49,254 nucleotides of DNA from Paramuribaculum intestinale (GTDB lineage Bacteria > Bacteroidota > Bacteroidia > Bacteroidales > Muribaculaceae): assembly GCF_003024925.1 (NCBI RefSeq), contig NZ_PUED01000003.1, forward strand, positions 1-49,254. The letters are read 5' to 3'. This document shows positions 32,480-41,225 of the stretch, one piece after another. A program made the position numbers and the translations under genes. The notes under the pieces are model-generated. The model searched no databases. It saw only the letters and a program-made list of their open reading frames with translations, and was not told where the DNA came from. Numbering within the stretch: position 1 is the first letter of the stretch; every line of letters begins with the position of its first letter.

Positions 32480-33192
32480 TCGAAATAGAAAGTGAGTACG
32501 ATCATTTTCGACCGTGCTTTCAGCAGCGATCGGGTGATATCCATGCGTTGCGGATCATCAGCCAGGTCGGGACGCCGACGTTGCAGCACGTCGGTCAGTC
32601 CGAGGCAGAATCTGATCTCCGGGTTGAGTTTGAAGTAGGGCAGATAGAAGTCGCATCCAAGCCCCATGGTCAGGTATATGTCGGCGGGCTTGAGTTTGAT
32701 GAAATCATTGCGTTTTTTCGCAACATCGACCGCCGGCATGATTCCGGCTGTGATATAGGGCCGTGAATTGAGATAGCGCACCGATGAGAATTTGATGTCG
32801 ACGGGCACCACGACAAACGTTGATTTCATGTTCTGCTTCTGTTCTTCGCCCGTTGTGGTGTCGAGCATCTTTATCTCTCGGTTGCCCATCCACAGGCCGG
32901 GGGCTATGCGCAGGTTGAAGTAGTCGTTGAGGCGCATGTCGATCAGGCCGCCCACGCAGAATCCGGGCGAATGCGAGGGCTGATCCATAAACCATGTGCG
33001 CCCGTCGTCGGTGATGTATCCGCTGTGGGTCAGGGACAGATCCTGCGCGTGTACTCCCACTGAAAAGCCGAGATGCCACGCTCTGCCGTCGGAATAAGGG
33101 CGGTTGAGCGGTCCGTGGCCGAAATCGGCCGCGCCGGCTGTGGCTGCAGTGAAGGCGGCTATGCTCAAGAGTGTTTTCCTAATGACGTCCAT
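32476..33192 (-). CDS. porT: Type IX secretion outer-membrane protein PorT
   Basis: Outer-membrane beta-barrel needed for T9SS function in Porphyromonas. The 238-residue form starts at ATG 33192, whose first 22 residues are a good signal peptide; the longer frame back to 33321 reaches into the divergent promoter region and is rejected. PorT-like blocks: WHLGFSVGVHAQDLSLTHSG near 37-56, DYFNLRIAPGLWMGNRE, FKLNPEIRFCLGLTDVL near 193-209, and the end SKMIVLTFYFE. It is the first gene of the operon porT-porP-porK-porL-porM-porN, joined to porP by a 4-nt overlap. No clear promoter of the TAnnTTTG type is seen before it. Confidence 0.85.
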   Translation of the reverse strand: MDVIRKTLLSIAAFTAATAGAADFGHGPLNRPYSDGRAWHLGFSVGVHAQDLSLTHSGYITDDGRTWFMDQPSHSPGFCVGGLIDMRLNDYFNLRIAPGLWMGNREIKMLDTTTGEEQKQNMKSTFVVVPVDIKFSSVRYLNSRPYITAGIMPAVDVAKKRNDFIKLKPADIYLTMGLGCDFYLPYFKLNPEIRFCLGLTDVLQRRRPDLADDPQRMDITRSLLKARSKMIVLTFYFE

Positions 33193-33272
33193 CACGATTG
33201 ATAACGTGCCATAATGCGCGATATTGCATGTGTTGTCGGAAAATCGGATTTTATCTTTTTTTATAAAGGCGG

Positions 33273-33305
33273 TTGCAGCGCTCTCAACATTTTTCACTAA
33301 ATTTG
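33273..33305 (+). promoter_or_regulatory. Promoter of the SurA-like/OstA-like operon
   Basis: TTG at 33273-33275 and TAAATTTG at 33298-33305, 22 nt apart. Start near 33310 excludes the ATG at 33224 and supports the GTG start at 33335 (29 nt after the element). Confidence 0.6.
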
Positions 33306-33334
33306 CCCCATTGTTTCCCACAAATACCTACACA

Positions 33335-34696
33335 GTGAAATTTCGAAACATTATTTCGTTTGCCGCCATGCTGTTTACGGCGGTGGCTATCAACGCTCAG
33401 AACAATGTGGCCGAAGAGGTGGCATGGGTTGTGGGCGACCAGCCCATCTGGAAATCGGAGATCGAAGACTATTATAACAATCTGATTTATCAGCAGACTC
33501 CTATCAAGGGCGATCCTTACTGTGTCGTGCCCGAGATGATAGCAGTCGAGAAACTTTATCTGCATCAGGCCGATATCGATACAGTGGAGGTGTCCGACGC
33601 GATGGTCATGGCCGAGGTCGATGCCCGTATAAACCAGTTTGTCAACCAGTTTGGCTCGAAAGAAAAGGTCGAGGAATATTTCCGTCGCTCCATGCCCGAC
33701 ATAAAACAGCAGATGCTTGAGAATATCAAGAACACTTATCGTGTGCGTGAAGTGCAGCGGTCGCTCACCAAGGATCTGAAAGTGACTCCCTCCGACGTCA
33801 GAAAATATTTCCAGCAGCTCCCGGCCGACAGTGTGCCATACGTGCCTCTGCAGGTGGAAGTGCAGGTGATAACATTCCATCCGACCATACCGCGTCAGGA
33901 GATAGAGGATGTGAAATCGCGTCTGCGCGACTTCACCGAGCGGATCAACAAGGGTGAGAGTGAGATGTCGACACTTGCCATATTGTATTCCGAAGATGTC
34001 GGCACTGCCATGCGTGGCGGCGAGACCGGCTTCCTCGGACGTGGAGAGCTTGATCCCGAATATGCTGCCGTGGCGTTCAATCTCAACGATACCCGCAAGG
34101 TGTCGCGCATCGTGGAGTCGGAATATGGATATCACATCATCCAGCTTGTCGAAAAACGAGGCAATCGTATCAATACACGTCATATACTGCTGCGGCCCAA
34201 GGTGTCGGACAATGACATAAACGAGGCAATGCAGCGTCTCGACTCGCTCCGTACGGATATCGTAGATCATAAACGGTTTAAGTTTGACGAGGTGGTGAGC
34301 TACCTCTCTCAGGACAAGGATACGCGCTACAACAAGGGTATCATGGTAAATGACAAGGATGGCACGACGCGTTTTGAGATGAAGGATCTTCCTCAGGACA
34401 TAGCCAAGCAGGTGAGCCAGCTGCAGCCCGGCGAGATTTCCAAACCGTTCCTGATGATAGACCAGAAGCTCAACCGCGAAGTGGTGTCGGTCGTCAAGCT
34501 GACAGCCCGTATCGAGGGTCACAAGGCCAATCTGTCGGACGATTATCAGCTGCTGCTCTCGATGTACGAGCAGTCGCTCAATGAGAAGACCATACGCGAG
34601 TGGCTCAGGCAGAAGATAGCCCAGACGTATGTGCGCATAGAGGACGGATGGCGCAATTGTGAGTTTTCCCACGAAGGCTGGATCAAGGAGAAATAA
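33335..34696 (+). CDS. Periplasmic peptidyl-prolyl isomerase (SurA-like, PpiC domains)
   Basis: Periplasmic folding chaperone for outer-membrane proteins. GTG start at 33335 gives 453 residues; the upstream ATG is before the likely promoter. Signal peptide (KFRNIISFAAMLFTAVAINAQ region, cleavage near residue 22), an N-terminal helical chaperone part (about 30-170), a first parvulin domain (about 175-290, with LGRGELDPEYAAVAFNL and YGYHIIQLVEKR) and a second, more diverged PpiC domain (about 295-400, starting INTRHILLRP). The second domain's core is less typical and may have lost catalysis. First gene of an operon with the OstA-like protein, 65 nt upstream. Confidence 0.9.
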   Translation: MKFRNIISFAAMLFTAVAINAQNNVAEEVAWVVGDQPIWKSEIEDYYNNLIYQQTPIKGDPYCVVPEMIAVEKLYLHQADIDTVEVSDAMVMAEVDARINQFVNQFGSKEKVEEYFRRSMPDIKQQMLENIKNTYRVREVQRSLTKDLKVTPSDVRKYFQQLPADSVPYVPLQVEVQVITFHPTIPRQEIEDVKSRLRDFTERINKGESEMSTLAILYSEDVGTAMRGGETGFLGRGELDPEYAAVAFNLNDTRKVSRIVESEYGYHIIQLVEKRGNRINTRHILLRPKVSDNDINEAMQRLDSLRTDIVDHKRFKFDEVVSYLSQDKDTRYNKGIMVNDKDGTTRFEMKDLPQDIAKQVSQLQPGEISKPFLMIDQKLNREVVSVVKLTARIEGHKANLSDDYQLLLSMYEQSLNEKTIREWLRQKIAQTYVRIEDGWRNCEFSHEGWIKEK

Positions 34697-34761
34697 TGCA
34701 GTCTCCGGCTTCCAAGGTCATGGTTTCGCTATACATTCGAGGGCTCTAAATACGGGATACT

Positions 34762-36678
34762 ATGTCGGCTCATAGGTCAATGAAACTGTCGCTTCGTCAG
34801 GTCGCGGCCATAGTCGTATTTGCGGTTCTGGCATTGCCGCCGATGATAGCCTCGTCGTCATCGTCGGGGGTATCGGCTCCGGCTGTTGCGGCTCCGGCCG
34901 ACACGCAGCAGCTCCGCCCGGTGATACCCGGCGCCGACCGGTATCAGGAGGGCAAGGTGTTTCTCGAGCATGCCGATACGTGGAGCTATCTTGAGCAGCC
35001 GGGTGTAGCGCCCGATTCGCAGTATCAGGTGCTTACCGGGAATGTGGTGTTTCGCAAAAACGACATGTTCATGTACTGCGACAGCGCGCATTTCTATGAA
35101 GCTGCCAATTCGTTCGACGCATTCAGCAATGTGCGCATGGAGCAGGGCGACACGCTGTTTGTATATGCCGACGAACTTGAGTATTCCGGCGTCGACGAGA
35201 TGGCGGTGCTCTATGCCTATCCGGGTAAAAAGGTCAGGCTCATAAACCGCGACGTGAAGCTGTCGACCGACGTGTTCAATTATGATCTCGCATCCAATAT
35301 CGGATTCTACAATGTAGGCGGTGTGCTTGACGATGCGGTCAACAGGCTGCGATCTCTCGAAGGTGAATATCATCCGGATACGAAGTATGCCTATTTTTAC
35401 TACAATGTGGATCTTGAGGCTCCCAACGGCAAAGACACACTGCGTATGTACACCGATTCGCTCGTGTACAATACCGGCACGCATCTTTGTGAGCTGATAG
35501 CCCGCACGAGAATAGTGAGTGCCGACGGAGAGATACTGTCTTCGTCGGGCAAATACAATACGCTCACCGGACTGGCCGATCTTTACCGGCGCTCTCTGGT
35601 GATTACCAATCAGGGCAATACGTTGACCGGCGATACGCTGTTTTATGACCGTAACCGGGGTATCGGCGAGGCTTTCGGCGACATGGTGCTCATGGATTCG
35701 GCCAGAAAGTCATCGCTTCATGGCGATTACGGATGGTACAATGAATTGTCCGACAGTGCTTTTGTTACAGGCAGAGCATTGGCCAAAGAATATTCCGGCG
35801 CCGACACGCTCTATCTTCACGGTGATACCATCTATGCTTACGTCGATACGGATTCATCCCGGGTGATGAATGTCTATCGCAATGTGCGTTTTTTCCGGTC
35901 CGACATGCAGGGTATATGCGATTCGTTAAGCTCTACGGAGCGCGATTCGCTCATGCACATGTATCATCATCCGGTGGTATGGAGCGGACGCCGTCAGGTG
36001 TTCGGCAATATTATCGAGGTTCATGTCAATGATTCTACGGTCGACTGGGCGCGTCTGCCTGAATTCGGTTTCACGGCAGAGCATATCGCCGAGGACTGTT
36101 ATCAGCAGATGAGCGCTTCGGAAATGACCACATGGTTCAATGACTCTACCATAAGCCGTCTGTATGCCGAGGGCAATGTGATGCTCATCATGTTCCCGAT
36201 GGAGAGCGATTCCACCTACAACAAGTATGCCTATGTGGAAAGCTCGGAAATGGATGCCTATTTTCGCGACAACGACATAGAGTCGGTACATTTCCGTCCG
36301 GCTACTACAGGCAAAGTTACGCCGCTGTATCTGGCGAAGCGTAATTCTTATTTTCTCCAGCGGTTTGCATGGTATGAGGATATGCGCCCTGTGTCGCCTG
36401 ACGATGTGTTCGAGGTGCCGCAGAGTCAGCTTGATCTGATGCGTTCGGAGATTCCGGCTCCTGAGGCTGCCGAGGCCACGCGTCGGCGCAAGGAGATACG
36501 CAAGGTGCGCCAGACAGGGTCGGAGCAGGCTGATGCTGACCGGCCTTCGGGGGCTGCAGAATCCGATAAGGTTCGGACGGCCGCTAAGCCGGTTCAGGCG
36601 GCGGCTTCCGTGTCCGACAGTATCGTTGCTGTGCCTAGGCCGGTATCTCTGCCGGTCGATTCGATACAGGTTCGTTGA
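34762..36678 (+). CDS. OstA/LptA-like envelope protein
   Basis: A 638-residue protein with an N-terminal signal peptide (about residues 1-30) and repeated OstA-type beta segments (YQVLTGNVVFRKNDMFMYCD, EILSSSGKYNTLTGLADLY, NTLTGDTLFYDRNRGIGEAFGDM), the pattern of proteins that bridge lipopolysaccharide across the periplasm. Unlike E. coli LptA it is much longer and has a Ser/Ala/Pro- and charge-rich C-terminal tail of about 80 residues. The neighbour is a SurA-like chaperone, fitting an outer-membrane assembly role. The alternative start at the seventh codon (34780) would leave the signal peptide intact. Confidence 0.85.
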   Translation: MSAHRSMKLSLRQVAAIVVFAVLALPPMIASSSSSGVSAPAVAAPADTQQLRPVIPGADRYQEGKVFLEHADTWSYLEQPGVAPDSQYQVLTGNVVFRKNDMFMYCDSAHFYEAANSFDAFSNVRMEQGDTLFVYADELEYSGVDEMAVLYAYPGKKVRLINRDVKLSTDVFNYDLASNIGFYNVGGVLDDAVNRLRSLEGEYHPDTKYAYFYYNVDLEAPNGKDTLRMYTDSLVYNTGTHLCELIARTRIVSADGEILSSSGKYNTLTGLADLYRRSLVITNQGNTLTGDTLFYDRNRGIGEAFGDMVLMDSARKSSLHGDYGWYNELSDSAFVTGRALAKEYSGADTLYLHGDTIYAYVDTDSSRVMNVYRNVRFFRSDMQGICDSLSSTERDSLMHMYHHPVVWSGRRQVFGNIIEVHVNDSTVDWARLPEFGFTAEHIAEDCYQQMSASEMTTWFNDSTISRLYAEGNVMLIMFPMESDSTYNKYAYVESSEMDAYFRDNDIESVHFRPATTGKVTPLYLAKRNSYFLQRFAWYEDMRPVSPDDVFEVPQSQLDLMRSEIPAPEAAEATRRRKEIRKVRQTGSEQADADRPSGAAESDKVRTAAKPVQAAASVSDSIVAVPRPVSLPVDSIQVR

Positions 36679-36697
36679 TATCCCTGTGTGCGGTATT

Positions 36698-37780
36698 ATG
36701 CGAAAAGCATTGTTGTTTAATCCTGAAAATGATCTTGCGCTTGCCGATGGCAGGGCGTGCTACACTCCGCCTCCGGCGGCTGTGGCTCTTGCGCGTGCCG
36801 GAGCGTTGTTGCCTATGTGGTGGGGCGATCCGGGCGATGTTGTCATGGCATCGGATGCGGACTGTCATGGAACCGAATCTCTTGGACGTGACTTCGGGCT
36901 GAAATCCGTAGTGGGATCGGCCGGCGATTTTGCGGCGGTGGATGGCTGTGAGCCATGGGGATGGAGTCATGCTGCGTTAAGACGGTTGGCCATGGCCGGT
37001 GTGCGGAGTGAAGTTTTGCCGTCGGCAGCAAGCATGGATGATATTCGTCGGATCAGTCATCGAAGCGTGTCTGTCAGCCTGTTGACCCGGCTCGGGGTTT
37101 CAGATGACTCGCTGCCGGTAGAGGCTCGTAGCCGGGAGGAGGCATTGCAGGCTATCGGTCGTTTTGGCGGCAATGCTTTCATCAAGCTGCCGTGGTCGAG
37201 CAGCGGTCGCGGAGTGTTTGATGTCCGACGTCTTAACCGCTCCACTCTTTTGCGATATGTCGATGGGTTTATCCGACGGCAGGGGAGTGTCATGGTGGAG
37301 CGCAGCCGCAATAAGGTGTCGGATTTCGCAATGCTGTTCAGATGTGCCGGTGGTAAAGCGGTGTTCGAGGCTTTGTCGGGCTTTCATACCGATGCCGGAG
37401 GACGCTATCTCGGCAATATGATCGCTTCGGATGATGCGATAGTGAGTCATCTTGGTATCGATCCGCGCGGATGGGCTGATCCGCTTGCCGGAGCGGTATC
37501 GTCGGTGATTGCTCCGTATTACGACGGATGGGTCGGTGTCGACATGATGACAGAGTGTGAAACGTCGGGCGCTCGGCTTGGCATAGTGCCGTGTGTCGAA
37601 GCCAACGTGAGAATGACGATGGGTGTTGTGGCCAAATATGTCTACAATCGTCTGGGACGGAATATGTTGCTGTCGGTCAAGACTGACAGCCGGTTGCCGG
37701 CCGGCAGTGTCGATCTCTCTCCGGTGGCGTCTTCGCCGGGAATGCGTTTCGTCGCTTCTCCGACGGCCGGATCAGAGTGA
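36698..37780 (+). CDS. Unknown protein with ATP-grasp-like core
   Basis: A 360-residue cytoplasmic protein of a Bacteroidales family I know only as hypothetical. Its start ALLFNPENDLALADGRACYTP and the block GNAFIKLPWSSSGRGV near residues 155-170 (a lysine followed by a Ser/Gly-rich loop) resemble the nucleotide-binding part of ATP-grasp ligases, and VEANVRMTMGVVAKYV near the C-terminus resembles their Glu/Asn metal-binding end. Possible peptide or small-molecule ligase; no substrate can be named. The start at 36698 is chosen since the longer frame overlaps the OstA-like gene. The stop overlaps the Maf stop by 9 nt, tail to tail. Confidence 0.72.
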   Translation: MRKALLFNPENDLALADGRACYTPPPAAVALARAGALLPMWWGDPGDVVMASDADCHGTESLGRDFGLKSVVGSAGDFAAVDGCEPWGWSHAALRRLAMAGVRSEVLPSAASMDDIRRISHRSVSVSLLTRLGVSDDSLPVEARSREEALQAIGRFGGNAFIKLPWSSSGRGVFDVRRLNRSTLLRYVDGFIRRQGSVMVERSRNKVSDFAMLFRCAGGKAVFEALSGFHTDAGGRYLGNMIASDDAIVSHLGIDPRGWADPLAGAVSSVIAPYYDGWVGVDMMTECETSGARLGIVPCVEANVRMTMGVVAKYVYNRLGRNMLLSVKTDSRLPAGSVDLSPVASSPGMRFVASPTAGSE

Positions 37781-38362
37781 TTTGAGGAGTGTGTATAGCC
37801 GGTGTACGGGCAACCCCATCACGTTGTAAAAGCTTCCGTCGATACGGCTCACGCCTACAGCCCCGATCCACTCCTGTATGCCGTATGATCCGGCTTTGTC
37901 GAGCGGACGGTATTGGTCGACATACCAGATGATTTCCTCTTCTGTCAGTGGCGCGAACTCAACGAAAGTCGATGCCGAGAGGCTGTGGATCTCTCCGTCG
38001 GCCACAACGGCAACGCCTGTCACTACCTGATGCACGCGGTTTGACATCAGCTTTAGCATCAGCCGGGCATCCTCGTCGCTCTTGGGCTTGCCGAGAACTT
38101 CGCCTCCGAGTATCACCACAGTGTCGGCTGTGATGATCAGATCGTCGGGGGAGGCCTGCAGGGCGTAGGCGGCCGCTTTCTTGCGTGCGAGGTATTCGGG
38201 AACGTAGTCGAGCGCGATTGTCGACGGATATGACTCTTCGACCTCGATGCCGCGCATCACTTCAAACTCTATGCCCAGCATCCCGAGCAGCTCTCTGCGT
38301 CGCGGAGAAGCGCTTGCGAGCTTCACATTGTAGCGTTTCAGATTTTCAAGCGGATTTTCCAT
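37772..38362 (-). CDS. maf: Maf-like nucleoside triphosphate pyrophosphatase
   Basis: Hydrolyses noncanonical or dTTP/UTP nucleotides to monophosphates. The 196-residue protein has the Maf signature ASASPRRRELL near 16-26, ADTVVILGGEVLGKP near 79-93 with the catalytic Asp, and a KAGSYGIQEWIG block near 155-166. The ATG at 38362 fits the family N-terminus; the alternative at 38386 overlaps the kdsC stop by 7 nt. Part of the tight minus-strand cluster with kdsC, DUF2520 and nitroreductase genes. Confidence 0.9.
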   Translation of the reverse strand: MENPLENLKRYNVKLASASPRRRELLGMLGIEFEVMRGIEVEESYPSTIALDYVPEYLARKKAAAYALQASPDDLIITADTVVILGGEVLGKPKSDEDARLMLKLMSNRVHQVVTGVAVVADGEIHSLSASTFVEFAPLTEEEIIWYVDQYRPLDKAGSYGIQEWIGAVGVSRIDGSFYNVMGLPVHRLYTLLKSL

Positions 38363-38379
38363 ATAGCCTCTTAGCGTTG

Positions 38380-38904
38380 TTACCATCCGAATGCTTTGGC
38401 ATCAGACATCCATTCTCCACGATCGCGAAGCACCTGTTCGATCAGGTCGCGCGCCACTCCGTAACCTCCCGCCACAGGCGATATGTAGCCGGCGGTCTCT
38501 TTCACTTCGGGGGCTGCATCGGCCGGTGCTATGGCGAGTCCGGCATGGCGCATGGCCTCTATGTCGGGTATGTCGTCGCCGGTATATGCCACCTCATCAG
38601 GCGTAAGTCCCTCCTTTGCCATCCAGTCGGTAAGCACGGGGAGCTTGACAGAGGCTTTCAGATATATGTCGGTGATGCCGAGTCCGGCATATCTGACGCG
38701 CAGAGCCGGGCTGTCGGCGCCGCTGATGATCGCAATTCTAAGCCCGCGCTTCACTGCGAGCTGAAGTGCGTAGCCGTCCTTGATATTGACCATTCTCTGC
38801 GGGTTGCCGTTGATATCCATGGGTATTGTCGACGGAGAGAGAACGCCGTCGATATCAAACGCCATGCCGCGTATCTTGCTCAAGTCATAATTGATCGCGC
38901 TCAT
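38380..38904 (-). CDS. kdsC: KdsC-like 3-deoxy-D-manno-octulosonate 8-phosphate phosphatase
   Basis: HAD-family phosphatase that dephosphorylates KDO-8-phosphate for lipid A-core synthesis. In 174 residues: motif I FDIDGVLS near 16-23 with the catalytic Asp pair, motif II SGADS near 59-63, Lys in LKASVK near 81-86, and motif III TGDDIPDI near 105-112. It lacks a cap domain, as in C0 KdsC. The start at 38904 overlaps the DUF2520 gene by 20 nt; the longer frame to 38988 is a shadow. Confidence 0.9.
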   Translation of the reverse strand: MSAINYDLSKIRGMAFDIDGVLSPSTIPMDINGNPQRMVNIKDGYALQLAVKRGLRIAIISGADSPALRVRYAGLGITDIYLKASVKLPVLTDWMAKEGLTPDEVAYTGDDIPDIEAMRHAGLAIAPADAAPEVKETAGYISPVAGGYGVARDLIEQVLRDRGEWMSDAKAFGW

Positions 38905-39670
38905 TGGGGTGGTATCGGTTGATGATTTTTTCGGAAACGGTGCGGTAGAGTTCTGAGTGTTCGGGCGAAAGCAGTCGGGCGTGTCCATCCATCACTCCCT
39001 TGTCGTTGCGGCGTGCCGGCCCGGTCTGCACTGCGGCCGGATCGCCTGTGGCCTCCATCTTGCGCATCGTTTCCTCTATCAGGGGGAACAGTACGCTGAT
39101 GTCATCGCCCTCTTCGCGGAGTATGTCGTCGGCCACACTCCACATGTAGTTGACAAAGTTGCAGGCGAACACTGCCGCCGCATGCAGCCGCCGCCGGCGT
39201 GAACTGTCGGCGAGGCTCACACGCCGGCTTATGCGGCCGGCGATTTCGAGCAGGCTCTGTCGCGATGCAGCGTCGGATCCTTCGATGTAGAGCGGCACTT
39301 CGCTCATTTCCACAGTTATGCCGCGTGTGAATGTCTGCAATGGATAAAACACTCCGTAGGTATCGGTGATGTCCGACAGCACGTCGGCGTCTACTGATCC
39401 GGAGGTGTGCGCCCACAGGCCGCCGAATCCCTTCATCCGTTGGGCTATTGGGCGTATGGCATCGTCGGTTACCGACACAAGGTAGAGATCCTCTCCCTGT
39501 CGGATCTGCGACAGATCCGCTATGGGCTGCGCCGGAATTTTAAGGGTGGAGGCAAGACGGGCTGCATTGTCGGGGTTGCGGCTCCATATCTGACTGATTT
39601 CGAGGCCGGCGGTCTCAAGAGCCGGAGCAAGCGCCGAGGCTACATTCCCGGCTCCGATGATCACAGCCAT
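38885..39670 (-). CDS. Rossmann-fold DUF2520 protein
   Basis: A 261-residue putative NAD(P)-dependent reductase. The N-terminus carries the dinucleotide-binding loop IGAGNVASALAPAL near 4-17, followed by a Rossmann half to about 110 and a helical DUF2520 half (about 120-250) with the FYPLQTF and FVNYMWSVADDIL blocks. The fold resembles ketopantoate reductase and pyrroline-carboxylate reductase, but the substrate is unknown. The start at 39670 overlaps the nitroreductase stop by 10 nt; clustered with kdsC and maf, an arrangement I recall from other Bacteroidales. Confidence 0.82.
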   Translation of the reverse strand: MAVIIGAGNVASALAPALETAGLEISQIWSRNPDNAARLASTLKIPAQPIADLSQIRQGEDLYLVSVTDDAIRPIAQRMKGFGGLWAHTSGSVDADVLSDITDTYGVFYPLQTFTRGITVEMSEVPLYIEGSDAASRQSLLEIAGRISRRVSLADSSRRRRLHAAAVFACNFVNYMWSVADDILREEGDDISVLFPLIEETMRKMEATGDPAAVQTGPARRNDKGVMDGHARLLSPEHSELYRTVSEKIINRYHPNERDQL

Positions 39671-40197
39671 GATCCGATATGCACCTTTTCCCACTCGAGC
39701 CGCGACGGGTCGATGGGCTTGCGTTGCTCGTCCTTATGTCCGATGGTTATGATGCAGAGTGTGTTGAGCTGTTCGGGTATGCCGAGCAGTTCGGCCACAT
39801 ACTCTTCCGACAGTGTCTGGTCGGCTGTCATGCGTCCTCTTACCTGTATCCAGCATGATCCGAGTCCGAGATCTGCGGCCTGCAGCTGCATCATTATGGC
39901 AGCCACCGAAGCGTCCTCGATCCACGGATCAGACTTGGTGGAGTCGCCCACTACCACGATGGCCAGCGGACAGGCTCCGATCGGTGCTGCGCCCAGCGGC
40001 TTACACTGTGCCAGACGCTGCAGCATATCCTTGTCATCGACGGCGATGAACTGCCACGAGCGTGAGCTTTTCGATGTGGGAGACATCAGGCCGGCCTCAA
40101 GTATAAGACGCACGTCGTCGGCAGCCACAGGCTCATCGGTGTAACGGCGTATGCTGCGACGGTTTATGATCAAGTCGTGGAATGATGGTGATGACAT
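39661..40197 (-). CDS. Nitroreductase-family flavoprotein
   Basis: FMN-dependent NAD(P)H oxidoreductase of the nitroreductase fold, 178 residues. Family block INRRSIRRYTDEPV near residues 11-24 supplies FMN-phosphate-binding Arg residues, SPTSKSSRSWQFIAV near 39-53, and LGLGSCWIQVRG near 110-121. Electron acceptor unknown; quinone or nitro-compound reduction is the family role. First gene of the cluster ending with maf. Confidence 0.9.
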   Translation of the reverse strand: MSSPSFHDLIINRRSIRRYTDEPVAADDVRLILEAGLMSPTSKSSRSWQFIAVDDKDMLQRLAQCKPLGAAPIGACPLAIVVVGDSTKSDPWIEDASVAAIMMQLQAADLGLGSCWIQVRGRMTADQTLSEEYVAELLGIPEQLNTLCIITIGHKDEQRKPIDPSRLEWEKVHIGSWL

Positions 40198-40239
40198 GGC
40201 TTGAATATGGTTACGGTTGGTATGTCGTGTGTCGGTGGT

Positions 40240-41169
40240 TCAGCGCGCGCGATACACCCAGCCGTCGGGATGCAGACTATTGAAAGCCTGATCGTTCATC
40301 GGGCGCTGTGCTTCTTCGATGGTGGCTCCTGTGGCGGCGTATACGCGGAAGCGTCCGTCGCGTTCAAGTATTTCGAGCTGTTCGGTGCTTCGTGCGGCTA
40401 TATAGTCTTCGGCCTGACGGCGTGTGGCGTGCGATGCCACAACAAGAAAATATTTATGGTCGGCGGGCTTGACCGGCGCAGCGTCCTCACAGGTTGCCAC
40501 GGCGTCGGCCGGTGGCATCTGTATGTAAAGTGTCGGTATGTCGGTGTCGGCGGTTTCGGGAGCCGATATGGCTATAGGACGTCCTGAAGTGATCTCCGGG
40601 CCGGTAAGCGATGCAAAGTCGTGGTTCTGGCGGTCGATGAGCACGGGGGTGGACAAAACGAATCCGAGCAGTGTCAGCACGGCTATGGATGCCGCCACCC
40701 GAATGGCTCTGCGCAACGGCATGAAACGCGGTGTGCGTTCTGTCGGGATGTCAGTCTCCTCTGAGGCGAGTGCGAGCGCGGGAAGTCCGAAATACGGTGA
40801 GTTTGCGATGCTGTCGGCGGCTGGGGAAAAGATCATTGATCCGTTGTCGTCGCGTGTGAAGGTGCCTATCCGGTCAATGCTGACCTCGCCGTTGACGTCA
40901 TAGATGTTTCTGAGTTCGTCCACTCCATCTCTGACGATCGAATCGGCCACCTGATAGCTTATGCCGTCGCGGCGGGCGATGCTCGATGCAAGCATTCCGT
41001 CAGTGTGGGTCAACGCCTGGTTGAACCCGATCGAACGACAGGGCGGCGTGAGCCGTCCGTCCGTCAGACGCGAGTGGCTGACGGAGGCCACAAGGGCTCC
41101 CCATCCGGGTATTACCACGCAGTCATTGTTGACAATAAGGTATTGTATGTGGGGTGTCAGAGTTTTCAC
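40240..41169 (-). CDS. SPOR-domain protein with HU-like N-terminus
   Basis: A single-pass membrane protein of 309 residues. The N-terminus (HIQYLIVNNDCVVIPGWGALV) matches the HU-CCDC81-type domain, a DNA-binding-fold relative. A membrane helix lies near residues 158-178 (IRVAASIAVLTLLGFVLS), and the periplasmic C-terminus is a SPOR domain (KYFLVVASHATRRQAEDYI) that binds denuded glycan at the division septum. The GTG start at 41169 is preferred: it matches the family's short lead before HIQYL, and a -7 element ends 5 nt upstream. Longer starts at 41187 and 41205 exist. May link chromosome and septum, as inference. Confidence 0.78.
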   Translation of the reverse strand: MKTLTPHIQYLIVNNDCVVIPGWGALVASVSHSRLTDGRLTPPCRSIGFNQALTHTDGMLASSIARRDGISYQVADSIVRDGVDELRNIYDVNGEVSIDRIGTFTRDDNGSMIFSPAADSIANSPYFGLPALALASEETDIPTERTPRFMPLRRAIRVAASIAVLTLLGFVLSTPVLIDRQNHDFASLTGPEITSGRPIAISAPETADTDIPTLYIQMPPADAVATCEDAAPVKPADHKYFLVVASHATRRQAEDYIAARSTEQLEILERDGRFRVYAATGATIEEAQRPMNDQAFNSLHPDGWVYRAR

Positions 41170-41174
41170 AAGTG

Positions 41175-41182
41175 CAAATTTA
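41175..41182 (-). promoter_or_regulatory. -7 element of the SPOR-domain gene
   Basis: Minus-strand TAAATTTG matches TAnnTTTG and ends 5 nt before the GTG at 41169. It decides the start: upstream starts would be before the transcript. No good TTG box at the right spacing. Confidence 0.45.
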
Positions 41183-41225
41183 GGCATTTTTTGCAAAACT
41201 GGCATAGTGATGAAGCAAAAATGTT

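Noticed and set aside
33284-34672. 462-codon minus-strand frame opposite the SurA-like gene.
   Set aside because: Antisense to a protein with a signal peptide and two PpiC domains; no recognisable domain in the shadow frame.
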